A stretch of DNA of 15,224 nt from Baffinella frigidus (lineage: Eukaryota; Cryptophyceae; Cryptomonadales; Baffinellaceae). Location of the stretch: the NCBI GenBank assembly GCA_026770585.1, contig MU646336.1, forward strand, positions 675,545 through 690,768. Reading direction: 5' to 3'. Shown here in pieces: positions 6,712 through 12,335 of the stretch. The notes below the pieces were generated by a model. That model was not told where the DNA came from. It ran no database searches and was given only the letters and a program-made list of their open reading frames with translations. The stretch's first letter is position 1; every line of letters starts with the position of its first letter. The position numbers and the translations under genes are program-made.

Positions 6712-6754
6712 CGCCGGGCGGATGGATGGTCGGGGGGAAAGGCAACCGCGAGGG
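6712..6754 (+). CDS. Micro-exon, 43 bases (PGGWMVGGKGNRE)
   Basis: This is a GC-rich island between two heptamer arrays, with GAAACAG before it and GTCCAC after it. In phase 1 to 2 it reads PGGWMVGGKGNRE, with 11 of 13 third positions G or C. The preceding 4747 exon ends in phase 1 and the following 7006 exon needs phase 2, so both joins work. The next exon continues with Gly-Trp. Its small size and Gly-rich content give no family assignment. Confidence 0.6.
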
Positions 6755-7005
6755 GTCCACACCCTAAACCCCAAACCCTAAACCCTAAACCCTAAACCCT
6801 AAATCACAAACCCCAAACCCCAAACCCCAAACCCCAAACCCCAAACCCCAAACCCTAAACCCTCAACCCTAAATCACAATCCCCAAACCACAAATCCCAA
6901 ACCGTAAACCCCAAACCCTTAACCCTAAACCCCAAACCCCAAACCCCACCCCCCAAAACCCAAACCCCAAACCCCAAACCCCACACCCCAAACCCTGCAC
7001 CCTAG
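6755..7005 (+). repeat. CCCTAAA to CCCCAAA heptamer array
   Basis: It starts as CCCTAAA units and becomes a long run of CCCCAAA, then CCCTGCACCCTAG, which supplies the acceptor of the exon at 7006. It forms the whole intron between 6754 and 7006. Confidence 0.92.
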
Positions 7006-7093
7006 GTGGACTGGGCCGACGTTTTCCCAGGAGCGGACAGACCCTTCGCTGGAGGGGTGGGAGGAAGCGGAATCTCCCACAAACAAGATACAG
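7006..7093 (+). CDS. Exon, WTGPTFSQERTDP...
   Basis: CCCTAG precedes it and CAG|GTAACC follows. All three frames are open. The frame WTGPTFSQERTDPSL, then EGWEEAESPTNKIQ, is chosen because 20 of 29 third positions are G/C. In addition, a partial copy at 7193-7223 reads LEGWDDAQPP with five of seven base changes in third positions and Glu-to-Asp exchanges. It runs phase 2 to 0 and joins the 6712 exon. It is acidic and Pro/Ser-rich, probably unstructured. Confidence 0.65.
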
Positions 7094-7192
7094 GTAACCG
7101 GACGCACCCGATTTTTTTTGACGCACCCGTTTTTTTGTTTGTTTTTACAACCCGATGCACCGGGTTTTTTTTCGGGGTCGACGCACCTGGGG
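7094..7192 (+). repeat. GACGCACCCG-poly-T repeats in the intron
   Basis: Four imperfect units of GACGCACC(C/T)G followed by T-runs of seven or eight bases. The unit's last copy directly precedes the partial exon copy at 7193. Confidence 0.7.
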
Positions 7193-7223
7193 CTGGAGGG
7201 TTGGGATGACGCGCAGCCTCCTG
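7193..7223 (+). pseudogene. Partial copy of the 7006 exon (LEGWDDAQPP)
   Basis: CTGGAGGGTTGGGATGACGC and the bases up to CCTG|GTAATC align with CTGGAGGGGTGGGAGGAAGC in the 7006 exon. It ends in a usable GT donor but in phase 1, not phase 0. The conservative changes suggest that it was once translated. Confidence 0.5.
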
Positions 7224-7252
7224 GTAATCAGAATCACGTACTTGTTCTTTCT

Positions 7253-7443
7253 CTTCCCCTCTCCCTCCCTCTCTCTCTATCTATCTATCTCTCTCTCTCT
7301 CTCTGTCTCTCTCTGTCTCTCTGTGTCTCTCTCTCACTCTCTCACTCTCCCCCTCCCTCCCTTTCTCTCTTCCTCTTCCTCTCCCCCTCCCTCTCTTCCG
7401 CTCCCTCTCTCTCTCCCTTCCTCCCTCCCCTCTCTCTCTCTTC
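7253..7443. repeat. CT-rich microsatellite serving as a polypyrimidine tract
   Basis: About 190 bp of CT, CCCT and TCTG units ends TCTTCAG, which forms a strong-looking acceptor for the exon at 7446. The plus-strand translation (SLSLSLPL) and the Arg/Glu-rich minus-strand translation are artefacts of the repeat. Confidence 0.92.
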
Positions 7444-7445
7444 AG

Positions 7446-7496
7446 GTATAGGTTCGATGAGATGGATGTGGAGGTTGACAGAACCACGTGGGGTCT
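7446..7496 (+). CDS. Candidate exon, YRFDEMDVEVDRTTWG
   Basis: It follows a long CT tract ending TTCAG. In phase 2 it reads YRFDEMDVEVDRTTWG with two bases left over before GTACCG. Acidic, protein-like composition supports this frame. The frame stays open to RGREA and then a TGA if the donor is not used. It does not join in phase to the 7006 exon, which ends in phase 0, but it does fit the 7570 exon. An exon may be missing, or this begins another transcript form. Confidence 0.45.
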
Positions 7497-7569
7497 GTAC
7501 CGGGGTCGCGAGGCCTGAGACGGTTGACTGAGCCGCCCATGGCCTGTACTGGCCTGAGAACTCCGGGAG

Positions 7570-7686
7570 GTGCAGCACCTGCCGCACTTTCTGCGACACC
7601 CAGCAAAAAATGGAGCTGAGTCAACTCTGTCTGGCCAGAAACAAGCCCAGCAAAAACTCCATGGCCAACAGCCCGCCAGCAGGCTT
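7570..7686 (+). CDS. Exon with Cys cluster, CSTCRTFCDTQQK...
   Basis: The frame reads CSTCRTFCDTQQKMELSQLC, then LARNKPSKNSMANSPPAG, up to TT|GTGAAG. The Cys pattern is C-x2-C-x3-C-x11-C, which could bind zinc. The start is uncertain: GGGAG|G at 7569 joins the 7446 exon in phase 2, but the same frame is open back to 7532 (HGLYWPENSGR precedes). A second frame (HLPHFLRHPAKNG and on, from GTGCAG|CAC) is also open but has poorer third-position G/C. The 3' end is in phase 2, and no partner before 8756 was found. Confidence 0.5.
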
Positions 7687-7955
7687 GTGAAGGCCACTTT
7701 TCTGGCCAGCCAAAGGTGTCAGGGCAGAACACCTGTTGACTGCACCGCGCACGGTTGACACCGGAGCGGGAACTTACATCGGGCAGCCAATTGTCCTGTT
7801 CCGCCGACTCCCTAAGATTACACTAGGGTCCCGGGAATAGGCCAGCCGTAGCATAAGGAATCGGCCTGCCGTAGCATAGGGTGTGCGTGTCGTGGTGTGG
7901 AACTAGAAACTGACGCATCGGCGCGAAGCCACGCGCACGCGCCCTTCGAGCATCC
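7687..7955. other. Unassigned sequence after the Cys-cluster exon
   Basis: It contains TGGCCAGC repeats (continuing from the exon), GCAGAACACCTGTTGACTGC and an imperfect pair of GCC(A/T)GCCGTAGCATA units at 7841-7880. A related segment, GGAACTAGAAACTGACGCA(T), recurs as GGTACTAGAAACTGACGCAG at 8130-8150, flanking element A2 on both sides. Confidence 0.45.
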
Positions 7956-8113
7956 CACACAGCGGGCAGCGAAGGGATTTCCGGTCCAAATTGGTCCACC
8001 TTCCGTTACCTTATCCGTAGGACCCCCCTTATGACCCTACGGGTCGCCTACCGTAGGGTCCTAGATCTTATTGCTTAGGGGTTATTCACAATCTCTTCGA
8101 AGTCCGCTGTGTG
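7956..8113. mobile_element. Element A2, complete family A copy (158 bp)
   Basis: The ends are CACACAGCGGGC(AGCGAAGGG) and (CTTCGAA)GTCCGCTGTGTG, terminal inverted repeats of about 18 bp with few mismatches. Internal landmarks are TTCCGTTACCTTATCCGTAG, CCTACCGTAGGGTCCTAG and TTATTGCTTAGGGG. Related copies lie at 5672, 10077 and 10855. Flanking matches (CTAGAAACTGACGCA on both sides, about 7905 and 8135) suggest either insertion into a duplicated stretch or a longer composite unit. No protein is encoded. Confidence 0.85.
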
Positions 8114-8225
8114 GTAACGCGGGCTTGCGTGGTACTAGAAACTGACGCAGAGATGCTACGACACGCGCACGCCCCTGAACCGCACACCCGAAACCTGCCC
8201 TTAACCATATAATGCCACAAGCTTA

Positions 8226-8359
8226 CGCCAGCGGACCCCTTAGCCTACGGTAGGAACCCCCCCTCCTCCTACGACGTTTAAAACAAAAAGGCATTTAAAA
8301 GTCGTAGGAGGGGGGCTCCTACCGTAGGCAATCCGTAGGCTCTAAGTACCTCGCTGGCG
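8226..8359. mobile_element. Foldback element F (134 bp)
   Basis: It begins CGCCAGCGGACCCCTTAGCC and ends with CTAAGTACCTCGCTGGCG. The arms match again at CCTACGGTAGGA, CCCCCCTCCT and CCTACGAC before a loop near TTTAAAACAAAAAGGCATTT. Long arms and a short centre make this a strong hairpin. It contains the 22-bp core shared with family A and the edge of element E. Confidence 0.85.
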
Positions 8360-8398
8360 TTGGCTTTTTGCATGACATAGCTGCTGAAGCTAAAGCAA

Positions 8399-8472
8399 GC
8401 GCAAGGGCAAGGAGCCGGGCGGGCAGACAGCCCTGTAAGCAAGCAGACGGATCGCCCTACGAATAACAGCAA
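8399..8472 (+). pseudogene. Upstream partial copy of the 8756 exon
   Basis: AQGQGAGRADSPVSKQTDRP aligns with AHGGQGAVRADSPISRQTDS of the 8756 exon, with one codon fewer. Six of ten base changes (from CAA onward) are in third positions. The frame ends at a TAG soon after. It lacks an adjacent CAG acceptor, although TAG|CTGCTG lies 20 bases upstream, in frame. Confidence 0.55.
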
Positions 8473-8510
8473 ATAGCTCTGCACGAACAAGAGCAAATAG
8501 CTTTGCAAAC

Positions 8511-8600
8511 CCAGACAGATTGCCCTGCGAACCATACACCCCAGACAGATTGCCCTGCAAACCATACACCCCAGGTAGATAGCCCTACGCCCCATAAACC
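8511..8600 (+). repeat. Three 30-bp tandem units
   Basis: CCAGACAGATTGCCCTGCGA plus ACCATACACC twice, then a diverged third unit (CCAGGTAGATAGCCCTACGC plus CCCATAAACC). Each unit is a fragment of the exon copy at 8399 (CAGACAGCCCTG) joined to a heptamer (ACCATACACC), showing how exon and array material were amplified together. Confidence 0.85.
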
Positions 8601-8615
8601 CTGGACCGAAAACAG

Positions 8616-8633
8616 GCGTATGGGCAAGGAGCC
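8616..8633 (+). pseudogene. Short copy of the 8756 exon start with acceptor
   Basis: AAAACAG|GCGTATGGGCAAGGAGCC repeats the acceptor and first codons of the 8756 exon (AYGQGA versus AHGGQGA). It stays open for 24 codons in total, with unrelated sequence, before a TAA. Confidence 0.45.
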
Positions 8634-8755
8634 AGGCGCTCTCCGAAGGAGCAGCATCGTATGACTACGAACAAGAAAACGGGCCCTTAACCTACAAATA
8701 AGAACACGGCCCCTAAACCATACACCATAAACCCTAAACCCTGAGCCTTTTCCAG

Positions 8756-8892
8756 GCGCACGGGGGGCAAGGGGCTGTGCGGGCGGATAGCCCTATCAGC
8801 AGGCAGACGGACAGCCCTACGAGCATTGGGAACAAGATGGGCACCAAGAAGGAGCTGCTACGCGGAGACACTAAGGGCGGCTCCAAGAAAAA
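8756..8892 (+). CDS. Exon, AHGGQGAVRADSPISR...
   Basis: The acceptor is TTTTCCAG, preceded by a short CCATAAA/CCCTAAA array, and the donor is GTGCCC at 8893. It runs phase 0 to 2 and encodes AHGGQGAVRADSPISRQTDS, then PTSIGNKMGTKKELLRGDTK, then GGSKK. Two upstream partial copies (8399, 8616) fix the frame by third-position differences. The two leftover bases join with the A of the 9456 exon to make Lys. The composition (Ser/Thr, Lys, Gly) suggests a disordered basic region. Family not recognised. Confidence 0.65.
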
Positions 8893-9142
8893 GTGCCCCC
8901 CCCCCCTCCAGTAGTCGGTATCGAATCGGGTTGCCGGATAACCTAGGCCTTGCCGTAGACTAAGTCCAGATGCAAACTGTCCTTTTGCCCGCACGCCCCT
9001 AAACAACGATGCACACTGTCTCTTCCCCCCATGCAACGTTTTTCTTGGGCAGAAATCCTCGATTTGACGCGTATCCAATACATTCCACCATTTAAATGGT
9101 CCAATAAATTGCACCATTTCACAACGTTGACCGCTGGGGCAG
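8893..9142. other. Intron sequence before the 9143 copy
   Basis: It begins with a poly-C run. It contains a small palindromic stretch, CCACCATTTAAATGGTCCAA, at 9085-9104 and no recognised element. It is presumed intronic because the exons at 8756 and 9456 join in phase. Confidence 0.5.
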
Positions 9143-9200
9143 ACTGGGGGAAAGGCTGTCGCAAAAGGGGACGCCGCACGACCGCAAGAGCCTTCAGACG
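9143..9200 (+). pseudogene. First partial copy of the 9456 exon start
   Basis: GGGGCAG|A CTG GGG GAA AGG matches the 9456 exon start and reads LGERLSQKGTPHDRKSLQT. The acceptor is intact and the phase is the same, so it could be an alternative exon. Of nine differences from 9456, five are in third positions. No donor is obvious before the frame enters unrelated sequence. Confidence 0.5.
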
Positions 9201-9290
9201 CTACTTTTACTGATTTTCTGGTGCAGATATGGTCACGTTACCCCTCAGAATTCCATCATTTGTCTAATACCGTCGTGACCGCGGGGGCAG

Positions 9291-9345
9291 ACTGGGGAAA
9301 AGGCTGTCGCATAAGGGGACGTCGCAAGACCGCCAGAGCCTCCCG
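9291..9345 (+). pseudogene. Second partial copy of the 9456 exon start
   Basis: The acceptor GGGGCAG is intact and the reading is LGKRLSHKGTSQDRQSLPT, followed by a CT microsatellite. Upstream sequence GACCGC(T/G)GGGGCAGACTG is shared with the 9143 copy, so intron sequence was duplicated along with the exon. Confidence 0.5.
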
Positions 9346-9360
9346 ACCCACACACAGCTC

Positions 9361-9363
9361 CTT

Positions 9364-9399
<36 letters not shown>

Positions 9400-9428
9400 C
9401 TCTCTCTCTCGCTCTCTCTCTCTCTCAT
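9361..9428. repeat. CT microsatellite
   Basis: About 65 bp of CT units lie in the intron just before the 9456 exon, likely contributing its polypyrimidine tract. Confidence 0.92.
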
Positions 9429-9455
9429 ACACTCACTCTGCTCTCCCACACGCAG

Positions 9456-9573
9456 AATGGGGAAAAGACAGTCGCAAAAAGGGACGCCACAAGACCGCAA
9501 GAACCTTCAGACACACAAACAGCTCGAACAAATCAACCTCGAGACAAACAAAACGCCGATTTTTTCCAATCAG
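9456..9573 (+). CDS. Exon, MGKRQSQKGTPQDR...
   Basis: The acceptor is CACACGCAG and the donor is CAG|GTCTCG. After one base completing the previous codon it reads MGKRQSQKGTPQDRKNLQTH, then KQLEQINLETNKTPIFSNQ, ending in phase 0. The middle looks like an amphipathic helix. Two upstream copies repeat its 5' part and one downstream copy (9663-9695) repeats its last 33 bases, all supporting this frame. Very basic at the start. Family not recognised. It joins in phase both backwards (8756) and forwards (10789). Confidence 0.65.
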
Positions 9574-9579
9574 GTCTCG

Positions 9580-9662
9580 ACCGTTACTCCTAGTAACCGT
9601 TTCTCCTAGAAACCGTTACTCCAAATAACCGTTTCTCCTAGTACCCGTTTCTCCTAGTAACC
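9580..9662 (+). repeat. Tandem array of AGTAACCGTTTCTCCT units, block 1
   Basis: About five 15-16 bp units of GTAACCGTTTCTCCTA with small changes. It is bordered on both sides by the sequence GAGAC(A/C)AACAAAAC(G/A)CCGATT, which is the 3' end of the exon at 9456 and its copy. Confidence 0.9.
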
Positions 9663-9695
9663 GAGACCAACAAAACACCGATTGTTTCCAATCAG
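9663..9695 (+). pseudogene. Copy of the 9456 exon 3' end, donor GT changed to GC
   Basis: ETNKTPIVSNQ repeats the exon's ETNKTPIFSNQ. Two changes are synonymous and one replaces Phe with Val. The following bases are GCCTCG instead of GTCTCG, so the donor is either lost or a GC-type site. Confidence 0.55.
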
Positions 9696-9728
9696 GCCTC
9701 GACCGTTGCCACTCGGTAGCCTACGGGG

Positions 9729-9762
9729 CACGTCCCTCCCCGGAAATCCGGGGAGGGGCGTG
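9729..9762. repeat. Strong GC hairpin (15-bp stem, 4-base loop)
   Basis: CACGTCCCTCCCCGG and CCGGGGAGGGGCGTG pair around AAAT with one T-G wobble. It resembles a bacterial terminator in shape but has no T-run, and the context is eukaryotic. Function unknown. Confidence 0.75.
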
Positions 9763-9847
9763 ACAAATTGCTCACGTGTGGCGTGTTTCTTGGGCAAGAG
9801 TCCAGTAGTTAACTTAAGCATGGTTTCCGTAGTGTTCCGAGCGGGTA

Positions 9848-10012
9848 AACGTTTCTCCTAGAAACCTTAGTAACCGTTTCTCCTAGAAACCGTTACTCAT
9901 AGTAACTGTTACTCCTAGTAACCGGTACTCCTAGTAACGGAAGTCCCTAGTAACCGTTTCTCCTAGTGCTCCTAGTAACCGTTTCTCCTAGTAACCGTTC
10001 AGCCTAGTACCG
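9848..10012 (+). repeat. Tandem array of AGTAACCGTTTCTCCT units, block 2
   Basis: Around ten units, including variants TAGTAACCGTTACTCC and GTAACGGAAGTCCC. It shares its unit with block 1, 190 bp upstream. The CCGTT core equals AACGG on the minus strand. Confidence 0.88.
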
Positions 10013-10076
10013 GAAGTCCCCGTTAGCTTTGCAGTGACCCACTCTGAACGTTTGTCGCGGCGGTTAGTGCTGTCCC

Positions 10077-10212
10077 CACACAGCGGACTTCGAATGGGGT
10101 TTTGAATAACCCCTGAGCGATAAGACCTAGGACCCTACGGTAGTCAACCCGTAGGGACATATGGGGTTCCTACGGATACGGCAATGGAAACTCGGCCCGA
10201 GTCGGGCCGAAC
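10077..10212. mobile_element. Element A3, family A copy with one end missing
   Basis: It starts CACACAGCGGACTTCGAATG and contains GCGATAAGACCTAGGACCCT and GTAGGGACATATGGGG, then ends near CTCGGCCCGAGTCGGGCCGA. Element B2 begins eight bases later, and A3's right terminal repeat is not found beyond it, so an insertion with loss or a deletion has occurred. Confidence 0.8.
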
Positions 10213-10219
10213 CACCCAC

Positions 10220-10346
10220 TCTGGGGATACAACCCCGTGTAGGATGACCGTGCGGGCTTATATCTCTGATGCTTGTATATATCTTTATAGTGGACGTGAC
10301 TGTGTAAAGTCACCCCAGCCATCCTACACGGGGTTGTATCCCCAGA
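10220..10346. mobile_element. Inverted-repeat element B2 (127 bp) with perfect 27-bp ends
   Basis: Positions 10220-10246 and 10320-10346 are perfect inverted repeats (TCTGGGGATACAACCCCGTG and on). Inside is GTGACTGTGTAAAGTCAC, the reverse complement of B1's centre. The sharp ends suggest recent activity. Flanks CCACT/CCACTC on the two sides could be part of a target duplication but are offset. Confidence 0.9.
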
Positions 10347-10418
10347 TCCACTCGAATCTCTGCCTTTTGCTCGCGCAGCACCTCGACGGATCTGCACACA
10401 GGAACCCACGTCAGCCGG

Positions 10419-10495
10419 GTCAAACTGAATCAAAATCAAACTGGATCAAAACCGCGTCAACCTGAATCAAAACAAACCAAACCGAATCACACATA
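10419..10495 (+). repeat. AAACTGAATCAAAA-type short repeats
   Basis: Five or six degenerate units around CAAACTGAATCAAAA. The stretch from 10496 to 10590 shows only AT-rich sequence with ACTGATGAA(G/T)-type units that recur near 10735-10770. Confidence 0.65.
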
Positions 10496-10594
10496 TACGT
10501 ATATTGTTCACAAGTACATATAGTGCCGCAACTGATGAAGCTTATTGTCGCAACTGTAAGTTGATCACTTTTCAGAAGGCGTAGGACCTGTGTA

Positions 10595-10735
10595 AAGAGA
10601 CTTTTGGTTGATAATGAAGGGACTTCTAAGAGGGACTTTTAAGAGGTTAATACGGGAGGGACTTTAAGAGGGACAGTTAAGAGGGAATTTTAAGAGGGCC
10701 TTTTAAGAGGTTAATAATGAAGAAGAAGAAGAAGA
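10595..10735 (+). repeat. GAGGGACTTTTAA tandem units and GAA run
   Basis: About seven units of GAGGGACTTTTAA(GA) with insertions, then a GAAGAAGAAGAAGAA run. It is purine-rich on the + strand and lies in the intron before the 10789 exon. Confidence 0.8.
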
Positions 10736-10788
10736 ACTGATGAATTGTATTGCCTTGAACTGATGAAGTGTATTGCCGCACACACCAG

Positions 10789-10839
10789 GCGCTGCGAATC
10801 AACATGCTGATGGAAGCTGCCGAGTGGGTGCCCTTCAAG
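10789..10839 (+). CDS. Exon, ALRINMLMEAAEWVPFK
   Basis: The acceptor is CACACCAG and the donor AAG|GTTCGC. It has 51 bases, in phase 0 at both ends, with 17 codons biased to G/C in third positions. The sequence looks like an amphipathic helix. It joins the exons at 9456 and 11716 without a frame change. No adjacent copy was found. The following intron contains complete element copies A4 and C2. Confidence 0.65.
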
Positions 10840-10854
10840 GTTCGCCCCAACCCC

Positions 10855-11012
10855 CCAGCGGACTTCGAAGGGATGTCGAATCACCCTTAAGCGATAAGAC
10901 CTACGACCCTACGGTAGGCAATCCGTAGGGACATAGGGGGGCTCCCTACGGATAAGGTAACGGAAAAGGTGGCCCGATTTGGGCCGAAAATCCCTTCGTA
11001 GCCCGCTGTGTG
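10855..11012. mobile_element. Element A4, complete family A copy in inverse orientation
   Basis: It runs from CAGCGGACTTCGAAGGGA to TCCCTTCGTAGCCCGCTGTG plus TG. Compared with A2 it is reversed: GCGATAAGACCTACGACCCT comes first and GATAAGGTAACGGAA later. The left terminus has CCCAGCGG where CACAGCGG is expected. It is 15 bases past a splice donor. Confidence 0.85.
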
Positions 11013-11095
11013 CCCCCCAAGACCCCCAGTATCAGTGCTTCCAGGTGACATTACCAGTGTCAGCGCTTCCAGGTTTGCCTGAACCTCCCACGACC

Positions 11096-11143
11096 CACTC
11101 GGTGGGCTGCAAGGGGTTTGACTAATTAGGGCGTCCACCCCTC
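11096..11143 (+). repeat. Duplicated left end of element C
   Basis: CACTCGGTGGGCTGCAAGGGGTTT is repeated about 48 bases later as the start of C2 (CACTCGGTGGGCTACGAAGG). It looks like a stub of a second copy or a partial duplication at the insertion point. Confidence 0.6.
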
Positions 11144-11278
11144 CACTCGGTGGGCTACGAAGGTTTTGTTGGGGCTGGACTTCAGGTGTTCCGTGACCAA
11201 ATTGCACCAGAACATCCTTCAAGTTAACTGCCTCAAGGCAAGTTGACTTTTGATGAAAGGTTCGTAGTCCACCGTGTG
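11144..11278. mobile_element. Inverted-repeat element C2 (135 bp)
   Basis: It begins CACTCGGTGGGCTACGAAGG and ends CGTAGTCCACCGTGTG. It aligns with C1 at 4369 throughout, with a short gap and scattered substitutions. It has no coding content. Confidence 0.85.
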
Positions 11279-11536
11279 AAAAGGGGCTTATGGGTGGCAG
11301 GTACCACTGACGGTCGTGGGCACCCCACATGTGGGATGACTGGGTCAGATTCTAACAACATAATTTTCTCCCTGCGTAACCAAGGCGTCCAAATCGAAAG
11401 GGGTTTCCAGGATTCCTCTTGCAAGAACGCTGCCCACCGAGACAAAAGTCGAGAGTGGAGCGTCTCAAAGAAAAAGTGGAACCTCCGTTAACTTCAAGTA
11501 ACGGTGGATTTGGAAATCGTATGGGTATCCAATTAC
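11279..11536. other. Intron sequence with an open but unsupported frame
   Basis: An open frame continues out of element C2 through this stretch (GLWVAGTTDG and on), but its third positions are not G/C-biased and no splice logic supports it. ATGGGTGGCAGG at 11290 matches the acceptor of the 11716 exon. A near-palindrome, CCTCCGTTAACTTCAAGTAACGGTGG, lies at about 11481-11506. Confidence 0.4.
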
Positions 11537-11700
11537 CCTGACCACTTAGCAGCGACCGAGGACCTTTACACCTTGAATTCAAGGTGAAATTCCGGATAGG
11601 TTACAGGGCAATGCATAAGATTCTAGGGCAATGCATAAGATTTCTAGTACAAATGGTTTAGATGGACTGTATCCGTGAAGCCGTTAGTGGCTGCTAAGTG
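11537..11700 (+). repeat. Dispersed repeat, inverted copy of 2888-3025
   Basis: It matches the reverse complement of 2888-3025 over about 140 bases. Here AGGGCAATGCATAAGATT has been duplicated in tandem (11605-11645), and in-frame stops interrupt the frame that is open in the other copy. It ends beside the 11716 exon. Confidence 0.6.
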
Positions 11701-11715
11701 GATGATGGGTGGCAG

Positions 11716-11778
11716 GCGCTATCCTGCGTGATCTGCAGCGGGACCGAGGAAATCAACGTCTCGTCCCTCAAGCAAGAC
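11716..11778 (+). CDS. Exon with Cys pair, ALSCVICSGTEEINVSS...
   Basis: The acceptor is GGGTGGCAG and the donor GAC|GTACAC. It has 63 bases in phase 0, encoding ALSCVICSGTEEINVSSLKQ plus D, with nearly all third positions G or C. A nearer AG (11738) would drop the Cys pair and start in phase 2, which does not fit the preceding exon, so 11716 was chosen. The CVIC pair and the CIYC pair of the 12336 exon are separated by 31 residues in the joined protein and could bind a metal together. Confidence 0.7.
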
Positions 11779-11789
11779 GTACACCCCGA

Positions 11790-11901
11790 ACCCTAAACTC
11801 TATGCTAGACCCTAAACCCTAAACCCTAAAACCCAAACCCTAAACCCTAAACCCAAACCCTAAAAACTGAACCCCAAATCCCAAACCCTAAACCTAAAAC
11901 C

Positions 11902-11961
<60 letters not shown>

Positions 11962-12068
11962 ACCCTAGACCCTGATCTCCGAACCCCAAACCACAAACCC
12001 CAAACCCTACACCCTAAACCCTGAACCCTACACCCTGCACCCTAAACCCTAAACCCTAAACCCTAAAC
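11790..12068 (+). repeat. Heptamer arrays: CCCTAAA, a run of CCCTCAA, then mixed units
   Basis: The array includes a homogeneous run of about ten CCCTCAA units (11900-11960) flanked by CCCTAAA. It fills the intron, and its last unit CTAAACCAG provides the acceptor of the 12072 exon. Confidence 0.92.
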
Positions 12069-12071
12069 CAG

Positions 12072-12122
12072 GTGCTCTCAATGCTCGACCCCAACGCTCT
12101 CGGGGACCGCCAGCGCATCCAG
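12072..12122 (+). CDS. Exon, VLSMLDPNALGDRQRIQ
   Basis: This is a 51-base island between two heptamer arrays, with CTAAACCAG before and CAG|GTCCCT after, in phase 0 at both ends. It encodes VLSMLDPNALGDRQRIQ with strong third-position G/C bias. It connects the two Cys-pair exons (11716 and 12336) in frame. No neighbouring duplicate was seen. The family is not recognised with confidence. Confidence 0.75.
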
Positions 12123-12125
12123 GTC

Positions 12126-12330
12126 CCTGCAACCGAAACCCTAAACCATGAACCATGAACCATGAACCATGAACCATGAACCATGAACCATGAACCATGA
12201 ACCATGAACCATGAACCATGAACCATGAATCCTGAACCCTGACCTCTGAGCCCTGAACCCGACACCCTTCACCCTTCACCCTTCACCCTTCACCCTTCAC
12301 CCTTCACCGAACCCTAAACTCTCAACCCCA
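12126..12330 (+). repeat. CCATGAA array, then CCCTTCA array
   Basis: About twelve near-perfect CCATGAA units (12145-12230) are followed by mixed CCCTGAA, then six CCCTTCA units (12265-12307). These are all 7-bp single-letter or two-letter relatives of CCCTAAA. Minus-strand translations such as GSWFMVHGSWFMVHG are artefacts. Confidence 0.95.
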
Positions 12331-12335
12331 TACAG

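Noticed and set aside
7281-7697. Arg/Glu-rich open frame on the minus strand
   Set aside because: Half of it is the complement of the CT tract, and the rest is antisense to better supported exons at 7446 and 7570.
8511-8600. Regular 30-bp units resembling a CRISPR array
   Set aside because: The units are contiguous tandem repeats without spacers, and the setting is a eukaryotic intron.
9729-9762. Intrinsic transcription terminator
   Set aside because: The hairpin lacks a following T-run, and such terminators are bacterial features.
10378-10417. Possible exon HLDGSAHRNPRQP after CTCGCGCAG
   Set aside because: It would end in phase 1, while the exons on either side (9456 and 10789) join directly in phase 0. 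Kept only as a remote possibility.
11243-11491. 82-residue + strand frame starting inside element C2
   Set aside because: It has no third-position bias, no copy and no splice logic, and it begins within a mobile element.
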